Assembly: GCA_004123355.1 (NCBI GenBank)
Contig: SCHM01000002.1
Location: 7,909,569-7,973,568 of the forward strand
From: Amphirosellinia nigrospora
Lineage: Eukaryota > Ascomycota > Sordariomycetes > Xylariales > Xylariaceae
Reading direction: 5' to 3'
DNA length: 64,000 nt
Made by a program: the position numbers and the translations under genes. Position 1 is the stretch's first letter. Every line of letters begins with the position of its first letter. Of the stretch, positions 49,170 to 59,989 are shown piece after piece. A model generated the notes under the pieces. It ran no database searches and was not told the DNA's origin. It saw nothing but the letters and a program-made list of their open reading frames with translations.

Positions 49170-49513
49170 TGAGGGATAGGGGGCGTGATGCAAATACACA
49201 TACGAGTACCATATATAACAATCCGAGGTTAATAATGACTGATAATTTTTGAACTCATGTATTAACTCGTGGTATCTCTTCCTGACGCCGATGTGAAGCC
49301 CATCAATGAAGGAAGCTCAATTTTTCAGCTTCCGTAACGAACTCGCCGTCCCAGTCTAAGGTATGAGGGCCAAGACGTAGACAATGGCCCATCATGACAA
49401 TCGTCGTAAAATTTTTTATGATCTAGTATCTTCTCCTAGGCAAGATCACGGTATTGCCCTTGAGAACCATGTGATATTTTTGTTTCCCAAGTCCCAACCC
49501 CCTATTGGCGACA
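49170..49513. other. Convergent 3' region
   Basis: Space between the ends of the kinase gene and the SmD2 gene. No gene seen. Confidence 0.5.
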
Positions 49514-50112
49514 TTAGCTGAGCAGTACAATGATGACCGAATCGCCTCTAAGGAACCTATCAAGGGAGAATAATTAGTAAAACAAAGTCCATGCAGATAA
49601 ACTTGTCCTTTCCTGGGAAATGGAATGGCATGTTGTGAAATTGATAGTGCAACGAGCGTACATTTTGCTGACGAAGCGATCCTTATTCACGGACGGCCTT
49701 TCTTGCCGTTGGCTAGACGGGGCGTCTCGGTCCACATCTCCTTCACGTTCTCGAGTACCATGTTGCAGTGGCGTCGAAAGCCTTGACGCGCGCCAGCAGC
49801 TTGCGGTTGTTGCGAATCGAGATCAGCACCTGCGTGTGGCTGCGAACGGCGGTCTGGAGAATGGACAGAGGACCGGAGCCGAATTCGTACTCCTCAAGGA
49901 GTTGGACCTCATATTCTCTGCAGGGCCACTTCGTTAGTCGATACGGTGCCGTCGCGGGCATTCGTGGGACTCGGGGTTGACAGATGGAGATAGGTATCAT
50001 ACGTTAACTCGTTCCTCGGCTTGGTGAGAAGCTCCCTACGTAGAATGTCTTAGTAATTCCTCGATTATAAATGCGATCAATCGACTACTCACTGAATCTT
50101 TGCGTCCGCCAT
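49514..50112 (-). CDS. SMD2: Small nuclear ribonucleoprotein SmD2
   Basis: SmD2 is one of seven Sm proteins forming the ring on spliceosomal snRNAs. Four exons, 50112-50093, 50035-50003, 49917-49662 and 49556-49514, with introns of 57, 85 and 105 bp, give about 117 residues, the normal length. The order is [56 protein letters not shown] (Sm1 motif), [17 protein letters not shown] and [13 protein letters not shown] (Sm2 motif). All exon junctions fall in phase. Two one-base breaks in exon 3, near 49773 (GACGCC for GACCGCC) and 49688 (CGTCCG), are consistent with undercalled C runs. The gene is divergent from EHD3 across a 454-bp promoter. Confidence 0.94.
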
Positions 50113-50566
50113 GGTGTATGTGTGTGTGTGTGTGTGCAGTGTCTGCTAGATGTGAGTTGAGCAGGCGAAGGTGGAATGGCAAGGCTGAAATTGAAATGCT
50201 GCACCGCCTAAGAAGCTTCCATCCAGATAGTGATTGAAAAGGTAAGTGCAACCATCCATGTACCTAGGTACTGTACCCAATTCACCACTTCCCCTGATTG
50301 GCTAGGCAAGTGGGTAACACGGTTTCTTGTGGGGTAAGTGCAGGCGTAGAAAGGTGGGGGGTCAAAGCTCTAAAAATTTAGGACTGAGGATTTGCGACAT
50401 GTGCATACCGTCGCACTGAAGCATAAGCTCCGCCTATTACCTAGGTAATCTCATTGTATATACTGTTGCATGCGTCTGGGGCTCCTCATCCGCTACTCAA
50501 TGCGCAAGACCTATTTATGTGCGCGTTGAGGTGAGGAAATATACACGTGCCCATTCGCCCATCTAG
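50113..50566. promoter_or_regulatory. Shared divergent promoter with two CCTAGG palindromes
   Basis: This space between the divergent SMD2 and EHD3 genes holds two extended palindromes, GTACCTAGGTAC (50260-50271) and ATTACCTAGGTAAT (50436-50449), both with the core TACCTAGGTA, and a TG dinucleotide repeat at 50119-50136. A function as operator or promoter element is inferred from position and recurrence. Confidence 0.5.
50119..50136. repeat. TG dinucleotide microsatellite
   Basis: Nine TG units a few bases upstream of the SMD2 start codon. Confidence 0.9.
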
Positions 50567-52142
50567 ATGTCGTTCAGGCTGCTTGTAAGTCGCGGCGGCA
50601 CAGCAGCTCAGGCTGCATCTCCGTTTCGCAGAGCCAACTTCAGTATGCCTCTCAGAGCAAAGCTTCTGGATCCTAGCATCGGATCGCGAGCCCAGGTATG
50701 CTCTCAGGCGATTGCTAAACTATTTCGTTTATTACTAGTTAGCTCACTATATCCTTCAACTTAGATGTCAACAAGCCAGTCAACGAGACGATCAGGGAGC
50801 TGCCCGGCGACGAGCCTCGCGATGTTGTGTTCAATAATATCTACGGCCTACGGACCATCGAACTAAACCGGCCGTCCAAGTTTAACGCTCTCAATGCCTC
50901 GATGATCCGGAAGATAGTGCCAAGACTAGTGGAATGGGAACAGTCGGAATTAGCTAATGTCGTCGTCGTGAAGGGGACGGGCAAGGCCTTTTGCGCTGGT
51001 GGTGACGTCGCAGCCCTCGCAAAGCAAAATATGGAAGGACCCAGCGGCCAAATGGCATCGATCGACTACTTCGCCCTGGAATATAAGTTAAACCACTATA
51101 TTGCAACCTACAAAAAGCCGTACATTGCGTTCATGGACGGTATTACAATGGGTGGTGGGTAGGACTGAGCATACATGCACCTTTCCGGATCGCTACCGAG
51201 AGAACCGTGTTTGCCATGCCTGAGACAACGATAGGCTTTTTCCTGACGTTGGCGCATCATTCTTCCTTCCTAGAATGAACGGAGCCATAGGAACCTACCT
51301 AGCCCTTACCAGCAATCAGTTGAATGGGGCTAACGTCTTTTACTCGGGTGTCGCTACGCATTACCTACACTCGACGAGTTTGCCGAACCTGGAGTCACGT
51401 CTGGCTGAATTGCGATTCAAGGACTACGACACCATAGAGCAACGCCTAGCCATCATTGAGATGACTATTGAGGAATATGCGACAGGTTTGCCGCCAAATG
51501 AACCCATACTACTCGGTGGCGAACTCCGACGTGCGATTGATCGTTGCTTCAGCAAGGCTTCTGTGGCCGAGATAATACTCGCATTAAAGGAGGAACAAGG
51601 CTCCACCCAGCCTGGGCGGAGGAGACTCTGCAAACTTTGCAAAAACGATCTCCCACGGCCGTATACGTCACCCACCACCAAATGCGGGCGGGCGCGAATG
51701 GTCCATCTCTGAGACTTTCCAGAGGGAACACCAGATTGCTGCTCACTTCATGCGACACCCTGATTTTACCGAGGGCGTGTCGGCCCGCTTAATCTCCGAG
51801 GAGCGTCCAAGGCCAACACCCAAATGGCAGCCAGCCAGTCTAGAAGCTATAAACCCGAAGACAAAATTGAAGAGCAATTCTTCCTCAAGAATCAAGATGT
51901 GCCTAAACTCAAACTCCTGACGAGTCGAGAATTCGATGAGTATCGTATTGGTCATTGGGTGTACCTACGGAAAAAGACGTTGAGAAGATCGTGTCAGACG
52001 GTACAAGAACCCCCAACAGGTCGTTGCCCACTTCGTTGCACAGAAGAAGGGAAGACAAGGTATTAGCACAATTATCGAGGAAATCTTAGATCGGAAAACC
52101 GTAGTAGATGCAAGTGGCAATGCGTCGTGGGATTCCGATTAA
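50567..52142 (+). CDS. EHD3: 3-hydroxyisobutyryl-CoA hydrolase, mitochondrial, frame broken
   Basis: This crotonase-fold enzyme hydrolyses 3-hydroxyisobutyryl-CoA in valine breakdown. The start at 50567 gives a basic presequence ([20 protein letters not shown]). One intron (50696-50764) follows. The crotonase core has [20 protein letters not shown], the oxyanion-hole region [53 protein letters not shown] and [20 protein letters not shown]. The C-terminal HIBYL-CoA hydrolase part has [17 protein letters not shown] and a final [20 protein letters not shown]. The PETxIGFxPDVGAS signature separates it from ordinary enoyl-CoA hydratases. Frame breaks lie near 50696, 51160, 51236, 51600, 51700, 51860, 51970 and 52015; nearly all need one base added to a run. 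Confidence 0.93.
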
Positions 52143-53228
52143 CAGAAACTTATTAAATAGTAGTATATCATGCCTTGTAATAGAGTATGGACCTACAGCT
52201 ATATAGGTTTGTCATCTTTTGCCAACCTGGAGACTGACGGTTGGGGGTGCTGACAACCGGTCGCATGTGCGCCTAAAAGTGAGTGCCTTGTATTTGGAGA
52301 TAAGAGAACGTCTAGTATAGATGACCTCCAATGCGCTGCGTGTTGTGATTGAGTCATCCTCGCCGGGGTGGGCGAATTGTGGGGCTTGGCTGGAATAGGC
52401 GACAGTATAAAAGGATCGGGATGTCTCCGGCTGAGAGAGGAGAAAATGAGAAAATCCTACCAAGGTTTTATCTTGTGTTTTGGTGTGAAGAGTCCCCTTC
52501 GGCGTTAGATTTCTGGCCTCAAGTGATCAAGCGGCAATCAGTTGAGACGCTACCTTGTAAGCTCCGGTGGGGCCATGTAAAGGGCCCGTGCGCGCGGCCC
52601 ACACCATCTGGACAGCTCTGAAAAGGCGCCCTAGACCTACCTAGGTACATAGTCTTTCCTGTACCCCAGCCACCCGACGAGGGGTGACGTCGGAACTGCG
52701 CGGGACCTTGACGCGCTACAATACAGCGGACCTGGACCTAGCGCGCATCCCACGCGCGTAACTACACGACCCTGTCAGGTACTTTATCCACCCATTAAAC
52801 TTAGCTGCTCATCTCGTACCTCCGCAACCAACAATAGTGGACATTCCAATTCCCGCTCCCTCCTCAATACTTCCTCTACAACCTTACCACCTCACCTCTG
52901 CGTCGGCATCGGCGACGGCATTTCCAATGTGATTTAGCAATCCTTTCTTCCATTATTTGAGTGCCAATTCTTTCCTTTAACCTGAGGCTGAGGCTTCCGT
53001 CGACAGCCTATCCTGGCCTTGTTTGTTCCTGCAAAAACCAAATCTTCAAGAGGATATCTTCCACATTACGATCACGAGACAACGCACATAAACACAACGG
53101 CCCAAACTAATCTCAATGCTGAATAGCTGCCGATAATACGTATCAACATCCTGCGGCTTCTTAATCTCATCAAATCCAAAAGCTGTTCACTTCAATCGAT
53201 TTTTGCCCCTGTCGGCCCAATAACGGCC
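52143..53228. other. Promoter and leader region of the GATA-factor gene
   Basis: No coding frame with features. A perfect TACCTAGGTA palindrome lies at 52638-52647. From about 52790 the sequence is CT-rich and spliced-leader-like, probably the 5' untranslated region of the gene starting at 53229. Confidence 0.5.
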
Positions 53229-56200
53229 ATGGCACACAACAACGGATCTTGGGACCGCGTGTCCCCGCTAGAGAGGAATTCGGGCCTCAAGTCCGGCCTA
53301 TGGGCTGTAAGAGAAGAGAAAACGGTTTCATGACCAGTCAAAATTACTCTTCCAGTGAAAATTCACTACACCTTCGATAAAGATAACCAGGAACGCTGCC
53401 TCGCTCGATGGCCTCACATTATTCAAGTTCAAACGATTCCGATGGATGGCCAGACAATTGGAGTTGTCGACCTAGGGTTATGTTTGCAGGCTGTTTCGCA
53501 ATGCAGCCCGGAGCTCGCTGGGGACGAAGAGAAGGATTATGCTATTTACGCTTTCGATTATTCCGAACCTGACACCATTAGTAGGACAGGGTTTGCTGTC
53601 TCGTGGACTCAGCCAGGGACCCGAGCTACGAGAACCAAAGTTAATCACAGGACGAGTCACTAAGAACATTCTTGCCATCTTCGGTAATGGCATTAAAGAG
53701 ACTTTGAGGTCAAACTAAAGTGACCGCCATATCGAAAATCCCTCGGAATGACCCCCTGTCACGCCCACAATCCGCTATGGCCCACCACCAAACTTGGCAG
53801 TATCGTCGTCCGCTCTATCAGAGAGCGGCGAATGGGGTTCTTTTGTCCAGTCTCATCCCGGGCTTAACCAGAAACAATCAGCGCCGTTGATGAATCTACC
53901 CACACTTGCACCAGCACCTGTGCGGCCCTATAATAGCTTTGAGGCTCACCATTATCCGCCTCTACAGCCGGCGCAGTCGGCCTGGCTCAGTTGACCCAAG
54001 CTCTAAGGAACGGAATACACCGTCTTTCAGGCAGACACCACCGCTTGCCCCTGCGAGAAGGAGCCCCGCTGTTGAGGAAACTGCGTCAAGTCAACCCATC
54101 CCAAAAGCCGTGAAAACACAAAGTCAGTCTCGTCCTAATTCTCGAGCGTCAAGCCGGCCACCCACGGGTAGACCTAGGGGCCGTCCTCGAAAACGACCGC
54201 TTGCAAGCGAAGGCAATACCTCTGGATATGAGGATGGGACTGATGGGGATGACGCACCTTCGCGGGCCAAGAAGAGGGCCACAACGATGAAGGTCGAGAG
54301 AAGTAATACAGCAACCTTCGGGACTGCTCCAGAATCGCTTCGTGTTGCAGCCAGCACTGCAGGATCTATCCGCAACTTTCGGCCAGTTGCACCTGTCGGA
54401 GATCCATCGGTGAGGAGCCATCTACAAGAAGAAGGTCCCAGGGCACCGACTCCGGTTCCTGAACCACGTTTCCAGGGACATCCTCATTGTAGAGTCATAA
54501 CAAAGCAACTTGAGACCCCAGTCTATGACAATGCAACCAGTAGAGGGCATATCCAACTCATCATTTCATGATCTCAACAGCTCAATGAGCCAGGACGCTC
54601 GATCGCCTATGGATTCGGTTGCTCCGTCGCCTTTTAGTGATGAAGCGAGCCCTGCCGACATCAGCTCGTCACCACCTGTCCCAAGATCAGTTATGTACAG
54701 TATGCGGTCTAGTCCCGCACCTCGAGTCCAGTCTTGCCGCCAATGCGAGCGCCTATCGAACAACCGGATTCTGGATTCATGAGTGGTGGGTTAGAGGAGA
54801 ACCGAGTAGAGGACGATTTTGCAAAGAAGGCCACCACCGCGCCCAATGCCCCTGCTGCTGCAGTGACGAAACCAAAGCCGCCGAAGTCGTGCCAAGAAGC
54901 AAGAACCGAAGTCTCAGCAAACCCTCCATATTCATAATGAAACACCTGGGCCTCCTGAGTTGCTACCTCAAATCTATAATCCCCTCGTCCCAGGGATCCA
55001 GAAAGAATCGAATGCGGGTAACCATTGCGACTGAATCCCTTGTCGTAGATTCTATCAAACCAAAGGCCAGAGATAAAGGAGACGTTGAGATGGGGGGCTA
55101 TAGGGGAACAGTCAATGCAGAAAGTAGACCAAACGCAGGTTGGCATGCCTCCTCCAATTGACTTTGATGCTCTACAGGCGGCCTTGAATGAATATCCAAA
55201 CGATGACCAATTTCTTGAGGTGCTCGATATGGATATTAACTCTTTCAGCCCAGCTGATGATCCTACTCCTCCACGAAACGATACCCAAACCCTGATGCCT
55301 TAAACGGTGGTGTGATGGAACCACCTGCTGTACCTACACCTACTTCGGAACCATCCGTTGAGCCAGAGCTCCCAGTGGTTCCTGCTAGTGATCCGGTTCT
55401 TTCACAGTGTTCACATATCACGCCTCCTATGCTCAGTGGACCCCATCCTCAGACGGACGCTGTTGATGGCATGGAATCAAGAATGAACAAGAATTATGTT
55501 AAACGACAGGCGATAAAGCAAAAACTGGAGGAGGCAGTGGCCCTAGGTGAAATGCCCTCTTTTTGTAGCAATTGCGGAGCCCTCCAAACGCCGACATGGC
55601 GTAAGATTTGGAAACAAGAGCGTCGTGGTGTTCCCGAGTATCATGAATATTCCGAAAAACCTGGCCATGTCACTGCTATCAATGTGCTTGAGAGAGACGA
55701 TGTTGGCAATCCCACTCTATATGAGGTCATCAAGAAGTCTCTAGGTCCTATGGATGATAGAGCAAATGGACTGAAACGATCCTATGCAATCGTAAGTGTG
55801 GTAACTATGCGAGCTTGGCACGTCTTCGTTTCTAATAGTTGAATAGCATGTGGGATATGGTTTTCCAAATGGAAAGCGCATCGTCCCCCAGAAAAGTGGA
55901 GAAAGATGAACAAAGGCTTACCCAGACGCGAAAGAAAGGGCAGTTGCGGCGGAACCTCGCGGTCAAGAAAGGGTAGGGCGAAAAGCGATGGTCAAATGAC
56001 ACTTAACTCAGAAGCATGCCCGCCCACAGATCCGGTTGGGCCATCAGATGTTTCACAGTCACCCAAAGAATCAACCGCAATGATGTTGACCGCTGATCAG
56101 ACCGACAATGTATCCGAGAAAGGGTTCCGGAAGAAACCGCAAAAGGACTATCACGGAACTCAAGGACCCAGTATCAACACACTCTCGCGCATCTCGGGCC

Positions 56201-57112
56201 AGTGGCACAGCAATGTCCCATTGAGCTCGACGAAGAGCTTGGTGTGACACGGCGCTTGCTGTTCCCCTCTCCACGGAAAACGGAGAACAGAAGGTCCTGG
56301 GAGAGGTCGCCGTTAACATCGTGCAGACTGGCCCCAAAATGATTGAAATCACGGATAGGGAGATGGTTGAAAAGAAGGCCAATTATTCTAGAAGCCATAC
56401 TCCAGAACCGCCCAAAAATGATTTTGCTGTCTGTTTGGGCCAACTCCGCGGCCTCAACTCCCCTTCCAATAAAGGCAAGCAGTGGGCCTTTCAAAACCCC
56501 AACTCGTCCGACTCCAAGCCATCGCCCAGTCACTAGAAGCGTATCTAGGAGTATGCGATCTACAAGGTCTCGCCGTCGCCAAGCAGAGACTTCTGGAGCG
56601 AACACCATCGTACTCCCCGCAAAACACCTCGGTCAGCGTTCCTCTCTAAAGCAATGCCCCGACGTTCACCCCGTCACAGCTTCCATCAGAACTATGGGAG
56701 ACAGCGGCTAGGTACACCGTTGACCCATTCGATCAGTCAGATGTTTTCAGATACAGACCATCTGATTATGCCGAGCCCGTCTCGTAGCTTTGAGATCGAC
56801 TTCAGCTCGCTCCGCACCTCGATAATATCGATCAGCACGGCGAGCTACCTCATTTTGACTTCTCCACCTTACTGGCTACCGACTCACTCATGCCAAGCTC
56901 GCCACCTGCCCTACGAAGTAGTGAGCTACTCAGCTTTGGCGGCAGCCTCGAGTTTGAAATCGAAGGGCATAGCTTGGAATTTCACCACAGTCCCCGTCGC
57001 AGAGATGGTGTTAAGCACTCCCCGAACAACGATCAAGGTACACAATAATTCCGCCGAGCCTCTTCAGTTCTGGCAGCTAGGAGCTCGGGGTTCTCGAATT
57101 GACATGCCTTGA
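53229..57112 (+). CDS. Ams2/Spt21-like transcription factor with AT-hook and GATA-type zinc finger, frame broken
   Basis: The fission-yeast Ams2 and budding-yeast Spt21 proteins control histone gene expression. Exon 1 (53229-53306) and an intron (53307-53355) lead to the N-terminal family domain: VKIHYTFDKDNQERCLARWP, GVVDLGLCLQAVSQCSPELA, TGRVTKNILAIFGNGIKETL. A long Ser/Pro-rich region follows with an AT-hook GRPRGRPRKRP (about 54168-54200). The zinc finger begins CSNCGALQTPTWRKIW (55564) and ends LCNPCGIWFSKWKAHRPPEK, whose second cysteine pair is split by an intron (55792-55846). The loop between the pairs is about 60-65 residues, far longer than the 17-20 of classical GATA fingers. At least ten one-base breaks occur along the gene. 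The 3' end is not certain: several frames compete after 56250. Confidence 0.82.
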
Positions 57113-58029
57113 CCAAAATGTTCGCGTTCTGTATATACTTCAACCTCTACACCTTACTACAGCACCTAATGGTACGCTGGGATATATTCTATGAAAATGC
57201 TTTGCAGGAGTTTGTTGAAATGGAGAGTGGATACCCCGAGGGTCGAAAACAGTGCTTCGGATACCCCCTTTTTACGAATTGAATTTCATGTCGGTTTTTA
57301 ACCTTTGCTACAAAGCCAAAGGAGAAGCGTTTCTGTGTTACGGATTAAAAGCATGGTAGAATGTGCTTGTAGCTAGTTTAAATGCAACTTAAAAGCTATG
57401 AACTTATTGTAATGAGACTTCTAAAACAAATGATACAGATGCATTGAACTGGTCTATCTCCCTCTGCTTCCGTGATTACTTGCTTTTGTGAGTGTAGGTA
57501 TTAAACAGTTCGCATAGATTCCGGTTTCGACTAAACCTCAAATGCTTATTTTTACTAAGAGCATGAAGTAAATTTAGAAAGTAACACTTCACTCTTCGTA
57601 TACTCTGTTCGTAAGTGGGCAACAAAGACTCAGTTAGGTACTGTTAGGCACACGCCACTTTGGCGATACGATGCCACTTCGTGGATCGCTAGTACTACCT
57701 CGCTGCGACTAACAAAGGGACTAGGTTTTGTGTATATAGCTAGGAGTAGCTCGTCGTATTAAGACCTCACGCAACAATAGATGTCATACCGTGCCTTATG
57801 GGTGGCTTATACGAAGGTCCTGGCAGGCACACTCATTCTCAATCACTATTTATTGGAAGATTTGTATTGGCCATGTCATCTTAGTTTTATATATGTACTC
57901 GGATTATACTCCATACGGCTTCCTGGGGTCAGACTCCCTAAGGGATGTAGGATTCACAATATGATATTTTCTCATTCCGTTGGGCGACAGTTTGCAATTC
58001 TCAGTGTATAGCAAAATACTATAAATTTG
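57113..58029. other. Convergent 3' intergenic region
   Basis: AT-rich, no recognisable gene. It separates the ends of the GATA-factor gene and the serine-rich gene. Confidence 0.5.
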
Positions 58030-59321
58030 TTAGTCATGAGCCCAGGGTTCCTGGATTGAGTGAATTCGCCACCGGCCGCTTTCGTCTAAACTCATAGGGA
58101 CAAAACGCTTCGCAAACATGTTCAGCCTTCCAGGAATTATAATCCCTCTCAATACGATATCTAGTGCCTCTTCCTCACCCTCTCTACGCTGCTTGAGCTC
58201 CGCAAGGCTTGCCAATCCTCCTGAGCGAGTGCGATATAGGCGCGGTGAGGATGCCGGTGTTGAGGGTATGGAACGCGGGGTGGGATGCGTCGGGGATGGA
58301 ATTGAAGCGGTATACTTGTTGCTAAGTTTCCCAGTAGAAGATGGGGAGCCATACACGGGTATCTCAATAGAGGATGAAGAATCAGAATCATATACCGATG
58401 ATGCCCCTTCCGCTTCGGGCTCATGTACTGGAGTCATAGGGATTGAGGAATCTGTGAACCGCGTTGATTGCGTGCTCTGGGTTACGATCTGATGTGGCTG
58501 CGTAGTCTGGGCGGTAGACTGCGAGGATGGCGGTGTTTCTTCTCGATGGTGGACTGAGAGAAAACGTGGTCTAGAGAATTTGGCACCGAGCTAGTGGCTT
58601 CGCTGGATGATGAGTAGTAACTGGCGGTTGTGGCAGGACGACGTGGTGGTGTACTGGGAATATGCTGTTGCCATAAGTGGTAATTTTCGGCTGGGGTCAA
58701 TTGGGATGATGGAGGTTGGTCATGTTCAATGGCGAGCTGAGAGAGTTCAATATCTAAAGACGAGGACGAACTAAAAACATCGCTCGGAGATTGGCGGTAA
58801 TTCTCGGCTCTGGCAAATCGTGGAGAGGGTGGATTATCATGCTCAATGACGAGTTGGGAGAGTTCGATATCTAAGGAGGACGAGGAACTGAAAACCTCGC
58901 TCGAGGACGAGCAGTAGCTCCGAGCTCTATCAAATTGTGAGGATGGAAGAATATCATGCTGGCTCACAAGCTGGGAGAGTTCGTTATTTAACGATGATGT
59001 AGAACTGTAAAGCTCACTCGAAGATGAGTCGGGGCTCCCAGCTGCAGTTAAACGGACTCGTGATGTGCTTTGGTAATTCAGGCGCGTCGACTGCGTGCCC
59101 TGGGTTGTGACTGGTTGCGAAGATGGTGATACATTAGACTGAATAGCAAGTTGGGAGAGCCCACCGTCCAGAGACGCTACGGATGAGGATGAATTGTAAA
59201 CCACGCTCGAGGATGAACTATCACTTGTAGCCGTGACTGGTCGAGGTGGAGTCTGGAGACGATGACGATAAAGCCGTAAGGGCGAGGGAGAACGAGGGTG
59301 ATGTTGCGACTCAGGCTCAAT
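58030..59321 (-). CDS. Serine-rich protein with five internal repeats, unknown function
   Basis: I do not recognise this protein. It reads as a Ser-rich chain of about 430 residues made of roughly five repeats of 35-50 residues. Two adjacent units are nearly identical and share SSSSSLDIELSQL followed by an IEHD-x-PPS segment and A-ENY; the outer units are more diverged. The repeats end near 58480. The C-terminal quarter is different: a Ser/Pro-rich linker (IPSPTHPTPRSIPSTPASSP), a charged helix LASLAELKQRREGEEEALDI, then GIIIPGRLNMFAKRFVPMSL and a tryptophan-rich end. One break near 58540 (A run) joins the repeat and C-terminal frames. The N-terminal start is unclear: the frame opens at a possible splice acceptor at 59321, only about 50 bp from the RFA3 stop on the same strand. 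No signal peptide or membrane segment is seen. Confidence 0.65.
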
Positions 59322-59369
59322 CTGTGAACCGGCTGACCATCCCAGAGATACACGTCCACGCGCGAACCG

Positions 59370-59989
59370 TCAGTTCATGCCGCCAGTGTTGTCATACACA
59401 AACAGCTCCTTGTATTGTTGAGTGATTTCAACAACACTCTGGGCAGCTTGAAAATCTGCGAGAGCCGCGGATTAATACAAGCACATAAGCAGTCATGGAT
59501 CGATAGGTAGCACAAGTGGATCTTATTGTAAGACGCTGACAGCAGCACAAGCAGCCTGATCAATGCATATAAATATGCTGGGACCAGATAAGGCTGGTTA
59601 TGGATGGGCGGTGTAATACCGAACGAGGTAATGGAGTTAAGCAACATACCAACATTATTGCCCAGGTCTAATGCATTGTAGACCTTAACCGACATGTCTG
59701 GGTTCACCCTGCCGATGATCTGGGCACCATTCCCAGCCATAAGATGGCATTCCTTAAGAAAGATTTCATGTTAGTGAGGTTTCCCAAGACACAGAAATAA
59801 GCACATTAGCAGTTGGTAAGATGGGGACGTGGCTCTTACACGGTTGAGAATAGCACTGACTTCCCCGTTGGCTTCAAGAAGAGCAGACTCGCCGCGCAGT
59901 TGCAAGACCTTGCCGACGACGATGACATTTTGGCCGACATGGGCGGAGAGCATGTTAGCGGAAATGCGGGGCGTCGACACGGACTCCAT
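59370..59989 (-). CDS. RFA3: Replication protein A 14 kDa subunit
   Basis: RPA14 is the smallest subunit of the single-strand DNA-binding complex RPA, an OB fold that forms the trimer core. Three exons, 59989-59840, 59752-59650 and 59455-59370, with introns of 87 and 194 bp, give an intact 112-residue protein of normal length. It begins MESVSTPRISANMLSAHVGQ, has VIVVGKVLQLRGESALLEAN and GAQIIGRVNPDMSVKVYNAL, and ends SVVEITQQYKELFVYDNTGG. All junctions are in phase and there is no frame break, unlike most neighbours. The start is the only ATG that fits. The serine-rich gene follows closely on the same strand. Confidence 0.94.
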
